Position numbers and translations under genes: made by a program. From Epithemia pelagica (lineage: Eukaryota > Bacillariophyta > Bacillariophyceae > Surirellales > Surirellaceae): a stretch of 64,000 bases of DNA. Below the pieces are notes generated by a model. The model worked only from the letters and a program-made list of their open reading frames with translations, was not told where the DNA came from and did not search any database. Within the stretch, counting starts at the first letter, position 1. Each line of letters opens with the position of its first letter. The stretch spans positions 62,001 through 126,000 of the forward strand of contig OX337229.1 of assembly GCA_946965045.2 (NCBI GenBank), given 5' to 3'. Positions 31,601 through 40,880 of the stretch are shown in pieces.

Positions 31601-32968
31601 ATCATCATTCTTATTCTCATTACTACTACTAATATTCATCTGAGTATGGTCCTGTTGTGGGGTACCAAAAGCCGTATCCGATGGTGTCACTGCTGTTGTT
31701 GTTGTCATGGTTGGAGGAGGCACTGGATTTGTCGTCGGGGCTGCCTCTACTACAGGCACTGGATTCGACGGCGTTGTCTCAATTACGACTTGGTTTTGTT
31801 TGGTTTCGGTTTCGTCTTGTGTGGGGGGAGGAACTAGAGTAGCAGTCAATGGCAACACATTCATGGAGGAGGAGGATTCCATGGCGGTAGGTACCAGCAA
31901 GGACTGCTCCTCCAAAGCTCGTTCCTGTGTTTCTTGTTGCAATTGCTCAAACAAGGACGTCGTAGTAGTAATCGTAGCTGTTTTGTTTTCACTACGGGGC
32001 GCGTTGGGTTCGGTCAATGCCAGAGGAGCATTGGCTCCTGTTGTGGGAGGAGGAGGAGGAGAAGAAGAAGTCACAAGATTCTTCGTCGGTTCTTCCTGTG
32101 TCACTACGGGTCGTGGCGGCGCTGCCACTGCAGCTGGAGCGGGTGGCTCCGTGACATTGGTAGTTGTAGTCAACGCAATGACTGGTACAGCAGAAACTGC
32201 TGTGGTCGTTGCTGTTGTGGAGGAATGGGTTTCAGGGAATACCGTGGTGGTCGGTACGACAGTGGTCGTCTCTTTGCTTTCCATGGGTGTCACAACAAGT
32301 GGTGTAGTGATTGAGGGTCCTGGCGAGGAGGAAGAAGAAGACGGTTGTTCCGGCACGCAAGACCTGGCAATGTTGTCGTTGGTGGTATCGTGGGTGGCAG
32401 TTTCCTCGACCGACACGACCGTGAGAGGAGATGGCGGAATGGATTCCAATCGATGGTTCGGTGAGGACAAGGAGCAGGATTGTGGTGGAACGCCGGATTC
32501 CACAATGGTGGGTGTCGCAGTTGCAGGAGTCATGACATTCAGAGCTTCGGCCACCGGTGCGGACGAAGAATAGTATTCGGGCGGTGGTCGCATCATGAGC
32601 ACCGAAGCGCCATCCCCACCCAAGACCGAAGCGGCTTCTTCTTCTTCCTCATTGCCTGGAATGAAGTGAATTTCCTTGGGCGGTGGAGCTCGGGACGTAG
32701 ATTTGACCAACAAGAGTTCCACATTGGCGGGATCGTTCATATTGTTGTTGTTGTTGGGGTGACGACTCAACTGACTGGGATCGGCCGCTTGTGCCATGAC
32801 AATACTGGTTCGCGAGGCCGTTCGGTCGTCTTCGGTGGCACCACAAGAGGAGGATGAAGATGAAGAGGAGACGTGTTTGTTGCGTACCAGCGATGACGAC
32901 GAAAAGGAGGAAGACGAGGAAGAAACAGAATCAATGATTTCCGAAGCCAAGGCCCCCACTACATCCAT
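28688..32968 (-). CDS. Very large disordered protein with C-terminal coiled coil
   Basis: 1,426 residues from the ATG at 32968 (MDVVGALASEIIDSV); an in-frame TTG 15 codons upstream is less likely. About 1,200 residues are Thr/Pro/Ser/Val/Ala-rich and lack domain signatures, with acidic patches and a tandem LETVPQSE-type motif (VGASTLETVPQ repeated near residue 830). The ordered part is C-terminal: TATLAIASKFEKTAVKIARRR, then a predicted coiled coil (ELERIRARMSQLRTQFAVHV, EEELAKLEERTELLRTLAEA). After that come a conserved-looking RFTMMDIPQINTMLMEGF and a final WESFEYFLQCGDLTGALAGL that could be a small helical module. It may be a structural or scaffolding protein; no family is recognised. Confidence 0.75.
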   Translation of the reverse strand: MDVVGALASEIIDSVSSSSSSFSSSSLVRNKHVSSSSSSSSCGATEDDRTASRTSIVMAQAADPSQLSRHPNNNNNMNDPANVELLLVKSTSRAPPPKEIHFIPGNEEEEEAASVLGGDGASVLMMRPPPEYYSSSAPVAEALNVMTPATATPTIVESGVPPQSCSLSSPNHRLESIPPSPLTVVSVEETATHDTTNDNIARSCVPEQPSSSSSSPGPSITTPLVVTPMESKETTTVVPTTTVFPETHSSTTATTTAVSAVPVIALTTTTNVTEPPAPAAVAAPPRPVVTQEEPTKNLVTSSSPPPPPTTGANAPLALTEPNAPRSENKTATITTTTSLFEQLQQETQERALEEQSLLVPTAMESSSSMNVLPLTATLVPPPTQDETETKQNQVVIETTPSNPVPVVEAAPTTNPVPPPTMTTTTAVTPSDTAFGTPQQDHTQMNISSSNENKNDDDQTDIAIAADETMTDRTTHNSTILPAQPSPVEPNNEAPPVMSVDEPPTRTSTTTTASPSTPLVQESVVDVVVEPGQEEEPIVDPPTTNDVAPSTPGRAPKVANEQAEEEANVQDSAVPAIPLTESTLSGGDVFVQHEEEISTEPATTITLQSLRAKPPLPEPETRLSTKDDNEAAPTPHLTPVDLTATRQVALFEPSVLGEYSEISVPPSTLGLMPPPPPSPPPQDHSVSNELVAPAETTALSLMSSPITSEPLTAPHTNDTTSSSAPSVTLATNTEQPQANGLSNQDLVTVPVPPDQPQVAHSTPQPEMVAVPSLETASPPLESAPPQSGGAVGASTLETVPQSEVAIGASTLETVPPEAAVPVSNLETVPQMQQRDCAVPESPPVTQPETTANAQVGTLPSTDMEVPQSQIASMNTNDGAAVETLTDANRMIVRSLPTAPQDNGQACPDMISSTLMHYANSATSAVASARASATAAAASASTAVGPDSAVDCSFTACMAENVAASAKANLEAWAKQPPAIQGQNMGTGQDQDKGTVEGQDKGTEGASGKAPSDMILGCVPKRILSMDNDDDDDAKPPACPTLPLPSYLQGHSQGQTVKPIETREGVETPATVPSVSEQTQPKQTPQDPAVEETKNNNDQHPATTEATQETFAVTNMVQSLPWPLSELSPPSSPTRSAAKPPTSPIVHNDLDIANYAVTPIELPEGPTTTTTDEDEASSTRAARELDCELFHPVLATATAACSSSSPSQSLKQQEPVGTYQDPQGRDSSDPLSDNDDDEKKEEELTATLAIASKFEKTAVKIARRRRDLKSDIAKHQQELERIRARMSQLRTQFAVHVVALSEIGEVMQDLDEEELAKLEERTELLRTLAEARKINKKTAAAKGTNAKTVLSAIVTPNEHYGGPNSKEPRFTMMDIPQINTMLMEGFDNGTSKDDSSATSRTAWESFEYFLQCGDLTGALAGLDSSKPF

Positions 32969-34231
32969 ATCGTGGTGCACAACGACAAGGATGGAGCAAT
33001 GAATTGAGACCAATCAATTCAATTCTCTCGGTGTTTCCTTCTCTTTGCTGTCGGATGCTTTGGTTGTAGTTTCGTTGCCCCTTGTGCCTTTTCAAAAGAA
33101 ACAGGGACGAACGTAGTAGGCCAATTGCTGGCAACGTATTGCACAAGGATGATCGTCCTAACCTCAGCGTTGCTGTTGAGATGGTATGGTTCTGGTTTCC
33201 TTGGTGACCAAGCACAAATCGATCAAATTCTTGACTTGTTTTTTCGTTTGCAGTGGATGCTGCGTTTGCCTGTGGAAACAGAGACGAAAACGGCGAGCTA
33301 CACCGAATATACAATATGTCAATGGTAAGGTCGCTGTGTTTCTCGTAATAGCCACCTTGTTATTGGTATCGTGTCTTGTTTTCCTCTCTCTACGTTTGTT
33401 GTTGTCCTTTTCTTTTGTCGAGCTGGCAAGCGCGCCAATCTGATTGGTACTTCACACGGTAGAGAACTCCAAGCAAGTGTATAGTGGTACCTTTCTTCAT
33501 CGGCTCTAATAGAATGCCTCCTCCTTGATTATTTTTCTGGTCGCTCCGTCCAAATTTTCCAGCCGAAAAGGAATAATTGTTTATGAGCAATTCTTTTTCG
33601 GACGGACTGACTGGCGTTTGGAGGATCTCCCCGGGCGTGATCATCTATGTATCTTTGTGGCTTTCGAGAGTCATTTAGGACTCTTTCCACCGTATTTGAC
33701 AGGTCCTGGCCGAAATAGGACTTGCGGCGCGTGCTCATCCGTTGGATGCCGAGATTCGTTCCATCTGCGGACCTCTTTCGCGCAGGCCACAACACATTGA
33801 CAATTGCCTGAGTCGCGCGAGTCAGCACGAAAGACAAAAGCCCCGATGGGAACTTAACTCGTGTTTGGAATGTCGCTCCCCCCCAAAACGACCCCCATGT
33901 CCAGACACATGCCAAAAGAAAGTTCTCACAGGTGTACCTCCACCCTCCACATTTTGAGGAATCCAAAGCTCACACTCTATTTGTCTTGACATGGAGTTCA
34001 TTTCCAGTTCTAGAGTAGTAGGACATGGAATACGAATAATGCTATCGTTTGCGAATGTACCGGTATCGAAGAATAAGACAAAGTATGTTGTCTTTGGATG
34101 CGACAACAAGCACCGATACAAGTGTGTGTATCGGTTGTGAAATCCTAAAGTACAGACCACACTATCCAGACGACCCCCAAACGTCGTGCCGTTTCGTGTG
34201 CTGGAACATTTGTGTGTGTGTGTAGATCGGC
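32969..34231. other. Intergenic region
   Basis: Upstream flank of the large minus-strand gene and 3' flank of the globin gene. A pyrimidine tract ending in an acceptor-like TTTTTTCGTTTGCAG lies at about 33240-33254, but no exon could be built from it. A (TG)n run lies at about 34210-34222. Confidence 0.4.
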
Positions 34232-34795
34232 TCATTCATCATGCAAAATGTGTCGAATCAATTCGGTACTCACGACATCGTAAATTTCTTCCCAGGCATG
34301 AACTTCCCGCGTCGACAGGGGTCGTTTGAGGGCCTGTTCCAAGGCATATAACAAGGCCTTGCCCATGTAGGGGAAAAAGGAGGGACGAATGCCCATGGCA
34401 CGATGACGACGACCCACTTGACGCAATACTTCTGTAATAAATTCCGTATCCGGACCCAACATTTGAAAGACGGAATCAAAGACGGTCGCAAACAATTTCC
34501 CATGCAAGGCCGCACGTTCCTTGGACACGGGGTCGTCTTGACTGTACCCAAAAATGGTCTTGGCGTGCGGCTGAATTTCAAACATTCTAAAGCACATGGG
34601 GAAAAGACGACAACAAGCAGGCGTGAGATTATGATGCAATCATGCCACAGTCTATGGTATCTCTCATTCCCCACAAAACACTTACTTGTCCAAACAGTCC
34701 ATGCCAAAGTTATAATGAAAGTTCTCAGCTCCAAATCGAGCATCGTCCCAACTCTTGAGGACAATGTCAAGGTCGTCAAAGGCAATGTCTTTCAT
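34232..34795 (-). CDS. Globin, two exons
   Basis: Exons 34686-34795 and 34232-34586 with a 99-nt intron (GTAAGT...TTTAG) give 154 residues, the usual single-domain globin size. Globin features are a helix A-like start DDLDIVLKSWDDA with Trp16, Phe49 in the CD region (AKTIFGY), distal His65 in ALHGKLFATVFDSVF, and proximal His98 in VGRRHRAMGIRPSFF. HAWEEIYDVVSTELI matches the conserved Trp-x-x-x-Tyr of the last helix. The His-His spacing and sequence are closer to neuroglobin-like single-domain globins than to truncated haemoglobins. Probable role: reversible O2 or NO binding in the cytosol; no reductase domain is present. The ATG 34795 is preceded by an open frame that continues in the truncated copy at 39.6 kb, so an N-terminal extension is possible. 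Confidence 0.85.
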
Positions 34796-35228
34796 GTTGG
34801 TTGTGGTTCCTGGAATAAAAATGGGAATACTGCGGAGAGTGTTGATGTGTGTGTGTGTGGGTGTTTGTGCAATCCGCGTTTTATGATCACAGGATGCTGG
34901 ATCTCTTCAGCTTGCTGCGCAGTTCCAGGATCAGGATGGCAATCTTTCTCCGACAGCACAACAAATAATAATCCAGTTGGTATAGTTTGTCCAGTGCGGA
35001 ACGTTTCAACGATTACACAGTCAAGCATAGTAATAGCTTATCAATTACAAGATGGCATACGCCCGGGTACACATACACTTCGATAAACTAGTTACAGTCC
35101 CACAGAAACATACCCAATGATACCATGGCTTTGACGGCTGTAGGAAGAGTCAAAGCTATGTATTGTAGGTCGAAGCGTGGGGACATGTGCCATAACCATG
35201 ACCAGTACAAAAGCCTTGAAGCAATCTG
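34731..35228. repeat. Globin 5' region, copy 1 of a direct duplication
   Basis: Covers the first part of exon 1 and the promoter of the intact globin. It recurs at 39592-40097 in the same orientation with scattered substitutions and indels. The two copies bracket duplicated block A (35260-39592). Confidence 0.85.
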
Positions 35229-36525
35229 TCCAGTATCGCACTTGCCACTCTGCTTTAGGAAGTAGGAAGAGCTTCAAAGGCCTTCCTCTCATTCGGAAGT
35301 GGGCGAATAAGACTGTTATCGACAAAAAAGATGGATGAAAGCCGCAGTAGCTTTCGTTTACCCAACTATAGAATTTCGACGATTACATTCGAACGGACTC
35401 CTTCTTTCGAGTACTGCGATCCTTCCATGCCATTCGATGCACTTACAAGAGCACTACGTCTAGAGTAGAACACTGAGTTATTTTCTGTCTTGTCCCAGTA
35501 CCATGTACCATCTGGCATCTGGCATCTGGCGTCCCCTTTAGATTAAGGTGATACCCTAAAGTTCGGATCTTCATCTCCAGCCTTCTAGATGGCTTCATAC
35601 ATTACTTATAATTCGCTGGTCGGCGTCGGCAAGTGTAACAAGTTTGGTGTCGAAAGATGTCCATGGTGTCTAACCCAAAAACGATGGTCAGAAAGTTCTG
35701 TTTCTGACGTGTGTGGTTGAACACATAAACAATCGCCATTGAAGGAGTAGCTTCACAACCCTACAAATGAGACTCAACTATGCGCACCGTGTGCTCTTTG
35801 CTAGAGCTAGTAGACGCAAAAAGCCCTATCGCGATGAAGAACGGTCCACGGCGCGGTGGGGCGAACGACGCAGATGGTAGTCCCGGGCGTCGCAAAACTC
35901 CACCATGTTTCTTCTGTGATGTTATTCATCGTCATTCATCTACCAATTCGCGATAAAACAATCCTATTCATAATAGATTATATCACTTTGGAAGCGACAG
36001 AAGACGTAGGCTACTGATATCGATGGCGTTTGAATATCCACTCCAGTGAGAAAGATGCCTCCAATGTTTCGCATGTCATATAGCAATAATATGGTTAAGA
36101 CAAACTACCCTCGCAAAGAGCTAGAAGAGCATGTCGCGGCTGTGTCAGAGGCAAAATGACTTGTGTTGATATGGAGCATGCTCATTTTAGCAGCCATATA
36201 CTACAATCAACACATTCGATTCATTCGTTACATTCACCGCTTGCTCAAGAAGACGCCATGATGTTGTTTTCCCACTCAATACGGATAACCACCATTGGCT
36301 GAGAAGCTGGAAGCATGCGAGCTGCTATCAGCAATCCGTTGTTGTGCCCTTGATTTTCTGCTACGCCTTGTTTCGAACCAAGACCGCGCCGTGTTGAGAG
36401 CTCTGGAAAGCCGTCCATGTTTTCTTCGGAATGCAGTGCCACAAGAAGTTCTGACGAATGAAGGACGTTCATTCTCATGACGTCTATGGAGTGGGTCCTT
36501 TACCCCAGTGGACTCGTCCTCTTTG

Positions 36526-36951
36526 CTATGGGCGGCATGTTGCCTCTTCTTTCGTCGGATGTACGCGTACTCTCGACGTTTCCCCACAAACCGTGGTCCC
36601 CAAGGCCCCTGCAAATCCGCCCACCACAGGACCTACCACTGGACCCAAGACGAAAAAGAAAATTTTGATTCCATGACAAGAAGGGGCTTGCGGACAAGAA
36701 TAGGAGGACAATGAAAGGTTCGATCGCTCCTCACCCAAAACATTGGTGGCATTCGACGGCCCATACTTGTTCTCGAAGTGCAAACGTCTATTCTCTTGAT
36801 TAGTGTATTGTTGCTCAATGGAATTCAAATGCGAGTCATCATCATCATCATTGTTGGTCTCTAACATCCATCTGTCGCTTTCAGAAGTCCTATCGATTGT
36901 TCTAGACATCTTCCAGTGCAAAGGATCAGTCCAGAATTTTGTAGGAGTCAT
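36526..36951 (-). CDS. Small glycine-zipper protein, block A
   Basis: 141 residues from ATG 36951 (MTPTKFWTDPLHW). A polar N-terminal half with an Asp run precedes one hydrophobic glycine-zipper helix, IFFFVLGPVVGPVVGGFAG. The frame then ends soon after CGETSRVRVHPTKE. The plus-one frame after the helix instead reads KRREYAYIRRKKRQH, a basic tail like that of the sister ORF at 37440-37976. A frameshift or an unrecognised intron near 36590 is therefore likely. An identical copy lies at 46404-46829. Confidence 0.45.
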   Translation of the reverse strand: MTPTKFWTDPLHWKMSRTIDRTSESDRWMLETNNDDDDDSHLNSIEQQYTNQENRRLHFENKYGPSNATNVLGEERSNLSLSSYSCPQAPSCHGIKIFFFVLGPVVGPVVGGFAGALGTTVCGETSRVRVHPTKEEATCRP

Positions 36952-37439
36952 GGGGTTGGGAATTGGGAACTCATTCGTGGAGTGCGCTCTTGGATAGATA
37001 CTACCTATCACTGAGCGTCATCCGGGACTTGGTAAAGAATAGAGTCAATCCACTGAGCCCCGACTCAATTTTCTTGTGCGACTGCGGGGGAGCAAGTGTC
37101 TTTCGACTTGCGAGTGATTGCAGGAAACACAGTCGCTCGCGGCTTAAAATTCAAGACCAAGAAGTGCACATGAGAACAGAGGTGCAAAGACCAATGCCTA
37201 CAAGAGAATAAATGAAAGTCGATTGCAATCAAGCCAAAGGCAGGTAGGAGAAGAGGGGCAACACAATTACCTAAAGCAATTATCATTGTCTAATGTAAAT
37301 CTGGCCATGTCAGTATCTGACGTAAATCTTGTCATTTAGAATACTTGGTTACACAATCTGTGGATCTTTCACAACGTACAGCCTTTCCAACGATACACAA
37401 CAAACTAACTGAGCTGCTGAAGCTTGTCTACTTTTGCGC

Positions 37440-37976
37440 TCAAAGAGCCGTTGCCTGATGAACTGGATACTCGGGCTCAGTCTGAACGTCATTGTCCTTG
37501 GTATCATTGTTCGTGTGGTTATTACCAGATGTCAATTCTTTCAAACGACGTCGTTCGCGATTCTTGTTGACCGCCTTGGCCCCAAAGGCTCCCGCCAAAC
37601 CGCCGACCACACCACCCACAGGTCCCAAGACGGCCAATCCAGCGACTCCACCCACGACACCGTAAGCCACGGTGCGTCGTTTACGGCGAATCTTCATATC
37701 CAACAGTTCCGGATATTGAGCATATTTGCAGCAAGTGCTGCTGCTACTGCTGCATCGATGAACGGGACGACCGTTCGCTGGAATGATCGTAGTTGTCGTG
37801 GTCGTCGTCGTCGTGGTTGGCTTCACTAGTTCTTCGGTCGAACTATGCGTGTTGGTCGCATTAGTGGTGGGGGGAGAAGTTGATCCCCCCACAACAATTT
37901 CGGGTTCCACGACAATCGAAGGGTCCGAGGATTGACGATGATCGTCAATCGAGAACTTGGAATGGTCGTATGTCAT
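37440..37976 (-). CDS. Glycine-zipper membrane protein, block A
   Basis: 178 residues from ATG 37976 (MTYDHSKFSIDD). A polar, Ser/Thr-rich N-terminus is followed by a poly-Thr run, a Cys-containing CCKYAQYPELLDMKIRRKRR, a hydrophobic Gly-rich segment (GVVGGVAGLAVLGPVGGVVG, continuing GLAGAFGA) with Gly every four residues, and a basic tail NKNRERRRLKEL. This layout fits a membrane-inserting glycine-zipper helix or hairpin flanked by positive charge. The function is unknown. It is similar in plan to the neighbouring 36526-36951 ORF, so the two may be tandem paralogues. An identical copy lies at 47318-47854. Confidence 0.6.
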   Translation of the reverse strand: MTYDHSKFSIDDHRQSSDPSIVVEPEIVVGGSTSPPTTNATNTHSSTEELVKPTTTTTTTTTTIIPANGRPVHRCSSSSSTCCKYAQYPELLDMKIRRKRRTVAYGVVGGVAGLAVLGPVGGVVGGLAGAFGAKAVNKNRERRRLKELTSGNNHTNNDTKDNDVQTEPEYPVHQATAL

Positions 37977-38109
37977 GGTTTCTTTCTTCTTGTTGTTGTT
38001 GTTGACCTGAGAGCGAGTGCACCAGAGAGGCTGAATTACTTGTCTGTTGGTTGATTTGATAGCGGCCACAACAAGTACAAGAAGAGCGTATTATGAGACA
38101 GAGCAATGA

Positions 38110-38163
38110 AAAATCCTTGAGTCGTTGCCGATGACGGCAACGAAAGATCCAAGATTTTCATTC
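38110..38163. other. Hairpin-forming inverted repeat, block A
   Basis: CGTTGCC GATGAC GGCAACG forms a 7-bp perfect stem. Pairing extends imperfectly outward to AAAATCCTTG and CCAAGATTTT, giving about 50 nt of potential hairpin upstream of the small plus-strand ORF. The same sequence is in copy B near 47988-48041. Confidence 0.7.
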
Positions 38164-38537
38164 CCACCGAGCCAAGTCGCTTTTTGTCACCAAGCCTTCC
38201 ATGGATTTCAACATGGTTCCTAGTCCTTCTTTCGAATGAACCCGAGAATCCAACGCATCACTTGGAACCTAAGACACAGAAGATTCGATTGTCCAGAGTA
38301 ACTCGCTGCGGCTGGACACCTAGCTGTCGTCCACGACCGCATCTCCCCGCTGACGGACAAGATCGATAAAGGACAAACAAGGGGAGATGTACCTCTCTCG
38401 CGATATGCTATGGGGAAGGTATAGAAAAGGTGAAAATACACTGCCTGACAAAATTGAACTTTGTATCGCGAATCTCATGCCAATGGCTCTGTCTGCTATA
38501 TATTCTGGTACGTCGTGGTAAACAGCAATCAAACAAG

Positions 38538-38819
38538 ATGAATCTTGCGGCGGCAGCAAAAGAACTAGTTGATTTGGAAAGAAAAGTCCCAGTCCTTTGC
38601 GGTTCTTCGACTTGCATGGCTCGCATTGAAGACTCGTCTTTGTGGAGCAGATCCGCCCTCCGACAGTGCCTTCCCTCACAGGTTTGGTATGACTACATGA
38701 AGATGGAAAGCAGGCGTGGCGTGAACACGGACTTTCGGAGGATATATCATGCTTTTCTACGATATTGGGCCGATATTCATGGCACTACCAGCCAACCACC
38801 CATAGATATGAGTAGCTAG
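38538..38819 (+). CDS. Small ORF of unknown function, block A
   Basis: 93 residues from ATG 38538 (MNLAAAAKELVDLERK) to TAG. The composition is globular, with LWSRSALRQCLPSQVWYDYM and FRRIYHAFLRYWADI, rather than low complexity. The last codons overlap the first 198-bp tandem unit. It may be a real small gene or the end of a spliced one; no family is recognised. An identical copy lies at 48416-48697. Confidence 0.4.
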   Translation: MNLAAAAKELVDLERKVPVLCGSSTCMARIEDSSLWSRSALRQCLPSQVWYDYMKMESRRGVNTDFRRIYHAFLRYWADIHGTTSQPPIDMSS

Positions 38820-39410
38820 CAGCTACCTAGAAGCGGTGATTTCCCAGAAGCCCACGTGTTGTTGTAGAGCGAGGGCGATCGGTTTCTAACGAGACCGTGG
38901 GACCAAGCGACAAGTCGTTCGGCAAGTAAGACCAACCATTTGCGCTCCAGATGCAGCAAAAGGACGAACTCGATCGATCGATCGGATTAGGAGTACTCCA
39001 AAGATATGTGTAGCTAGCAGCTTCCTAGAAGCGGTGATTTCCCAGAAGCCCACGTGTTGTTGTAGAGCGAGGGTGATCGGTTTCTAACGAAACCATGGGA
39101 CCAAGCGACAAGTCATTCGGCAAGTAAGACCAACCATTTGCGCTCCAGATGCAGCAAAAGGACGAACGTTTGTGCTCGTTCAATTCGAGTAGGAGTACTA
39201 CCTAGATGCGGTGATTTCCCAAAAGCTCACGTGTTGTTGTAGAGCGTTTCTAACGAAACCATGAGAGCAAGCGACAAGTCGTTTGGCAAGTAAGACCATC
39301 ATTTGCTCTCTCTGACGATCTCGATTGGAGTAGGAGTAGTATGCTAGAGGTGCTAGACCACATAGCTGGCCGCATGTAGTACTGACCTACCCATGAAATG
39401 ACCTCCCTCT
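38804..39410. repeat. 198-bp tandem repeat, block A
   Basis: Two full units (starting about 38804 and 39002) and a shortened third (about 39188). Each contains GATTTCCCAGAAGCCCACGT followed by GTTGTTGTAGAGCG, so a CACGTG palindrome (G-box/E-box core) recurs once per unit. A GATCGATCGATCG stretch marks the unit end. Confidence 0.85.
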
Positions 39411-39591
39411 ACAGATTGACTCTATAGGACTGCGTATGACTCTGCGCGTACAATCTCTTGTATTGACGGAGGGGATGCTGTTTTTCACTTTTTGACACCG
39501 ATCTTGTCCATCTTTCTTCATTCTTCACTGGCCAAAAGGTAAGACTACGGTATACGGTAGCCGACAGTGGTGAAACTCTCCAGCGACCTAT

Positions 39592-39656
39592 CCAAATCGA
39601 GCATCGTCCCAACTCTTGAGGACAATGTCAAGGTCGTCAAAGGCAATGTCTTTCAT
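39592..39656 (-). pseudogene. Truncated globin exon 1
   Basis: Starts with the same MKDIAFDDLDIVLKSWDDAR coding sequence as the intact globin and is cut after the next codons (FG) where it joins the right end of block A. Its promoter region is retained to 40097. No second exon follows. Confidence 0.9.
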
Positions 39657-40880
39657 GGTGGCGGTGGTTCCTGGGGGGAAAATTGGGATACTGTTGAGAA
39701 TGTTGCTGGTCGGAGTGACGGTTGGTGCAATCCCCGTTTTATGACCACAGAATGGGGACCTGTTCAGCTTGCTGCAGTTCCAGGACCATGATGACAATCT
39801 TTCTCCGACAACAAAACAAATAATAATCCCGTAGTGACAGGTTGGTGGTATATTTTGTCCAGTGCGGAACGTTTCAACGATTACACAGTCAAGCAATATA
39901 ATAGCTTATCAATTACAAGATGGCATACGCCCGGGTACACATACATTTCGACAAACTACTTACAGTCCCACAGACACATACTCAATGATACCATGGCTTT
40001 GACGGCTGAAGGAAGAGTCAAAGCTATGTATTGTAGGTCGAAGCGTGGGCGACATGTGCCATAACCATGACCAGTACAAAAGCCTTGAAGCAATCTGGAT
40101 AAGACGTGTTATTCGCTAGTCTTGATGGTTTTGTTTAGGAGGCTTGAGTATATTGGACGACGTCTTCCAAATAATCATGCTCCAGCAACAACCATGAAGA
40201 ATGAACAAACTGTCCAGGCCAAATATGCTTGGGAAGCATCGCGCACATCACACATCATCCTTATTTGGAATTTGGACATAACAAACTTATATCCAAAAAA
40301 TATGGGAACGTCGATCGCCAGATAGAAAGAGAGATAAAAGAGATATAAGATAAAAAAGAAAGGCGGATTAGACTAAGTCCAACCAATAAGTTTAATTGGT
40401 GGATCTCTGGATTTTGCAGCCCATAGTTCGATTATTCTTGGTAGCGAAGTAAAACTTCAAGTTTCTCTGGGGGACGTACAGAAGCGGTCGCGCATAACCA
40501 TTTTCCGACCCTTATCTACTGTACGCTTCTCACTCCCAGACAGACGTTTTCGAAGGAACTCTTGGTTCTGTTCGTAGAGTTGATATAAGCCCAATGAACT
40601 CGCATGTTGAATCGCAACCAATCTTGGCTATCCGTATCAAACTTCTTCCCAGCTCAGGCCCTAATCGGAAAACCGGTCAAACTGAATGGGCCTCATGAAT
40701 AATGCTCTTCATCAGCGACCAACACGCGACACTAAGAATTTTCGAGAGAGACGAAAAACCAATCCGAACTCGGTCTCATAATTTCTCCGATGTTCATGGC
40801 AAATGGCAAACCACAACAACCCTGCCACAATTCAAACCAACATCAAGAAACGAACCGTGCAAAAGCCCAAGAATACAATC
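39657..40880. other. Flank containing duplicated globin promoter and unique spacer
   Basis: 39657-40097 is the copy of the globin 5' region. 40098-40880 is unique sequence upstream of the plus-strand globin; an ATG at 40803 in frame with it could extend that protein by 26 residues. No other gene is seen. Confidence 0.5.

Larger units (their letters stand above)
35260..39592. repeat. 4.3-kb duplicated block, copy A
   Basis: Direct duplicate of 45155-49639. Both copies begin with AAGTAGGAAGAGCTTCAAAG and end with CTCTCCAGCGACCTATC. By eye the centre (about 35.63-39.16 kb) shows no difference from copy B, whereas the left 370 bp and right 400 bp carry many substitutions and indels. Copy A has one fewer 198-bp tandem unit and an extra segment of about 30 bp near 39535-39565. 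It encodes no recognisable transposase and carries two glycine-zipper ORFs and a small ORF. Confidence 0.9.

Noticed and set aside
31707-32573. 288-codon plus-strand ORF rich in Gly and Val
   Set aside because: Antisense to the Thr/Pro-rich part of the large minus-strand gene, with no motif of its own.
35260-35330. Possible terminal inverted repeats of the duplicated block
   Set aside because: Left end AAGTAGGAAGAGC and right end CAGCGACCTATC are not complementary, and no transposase is encoded.
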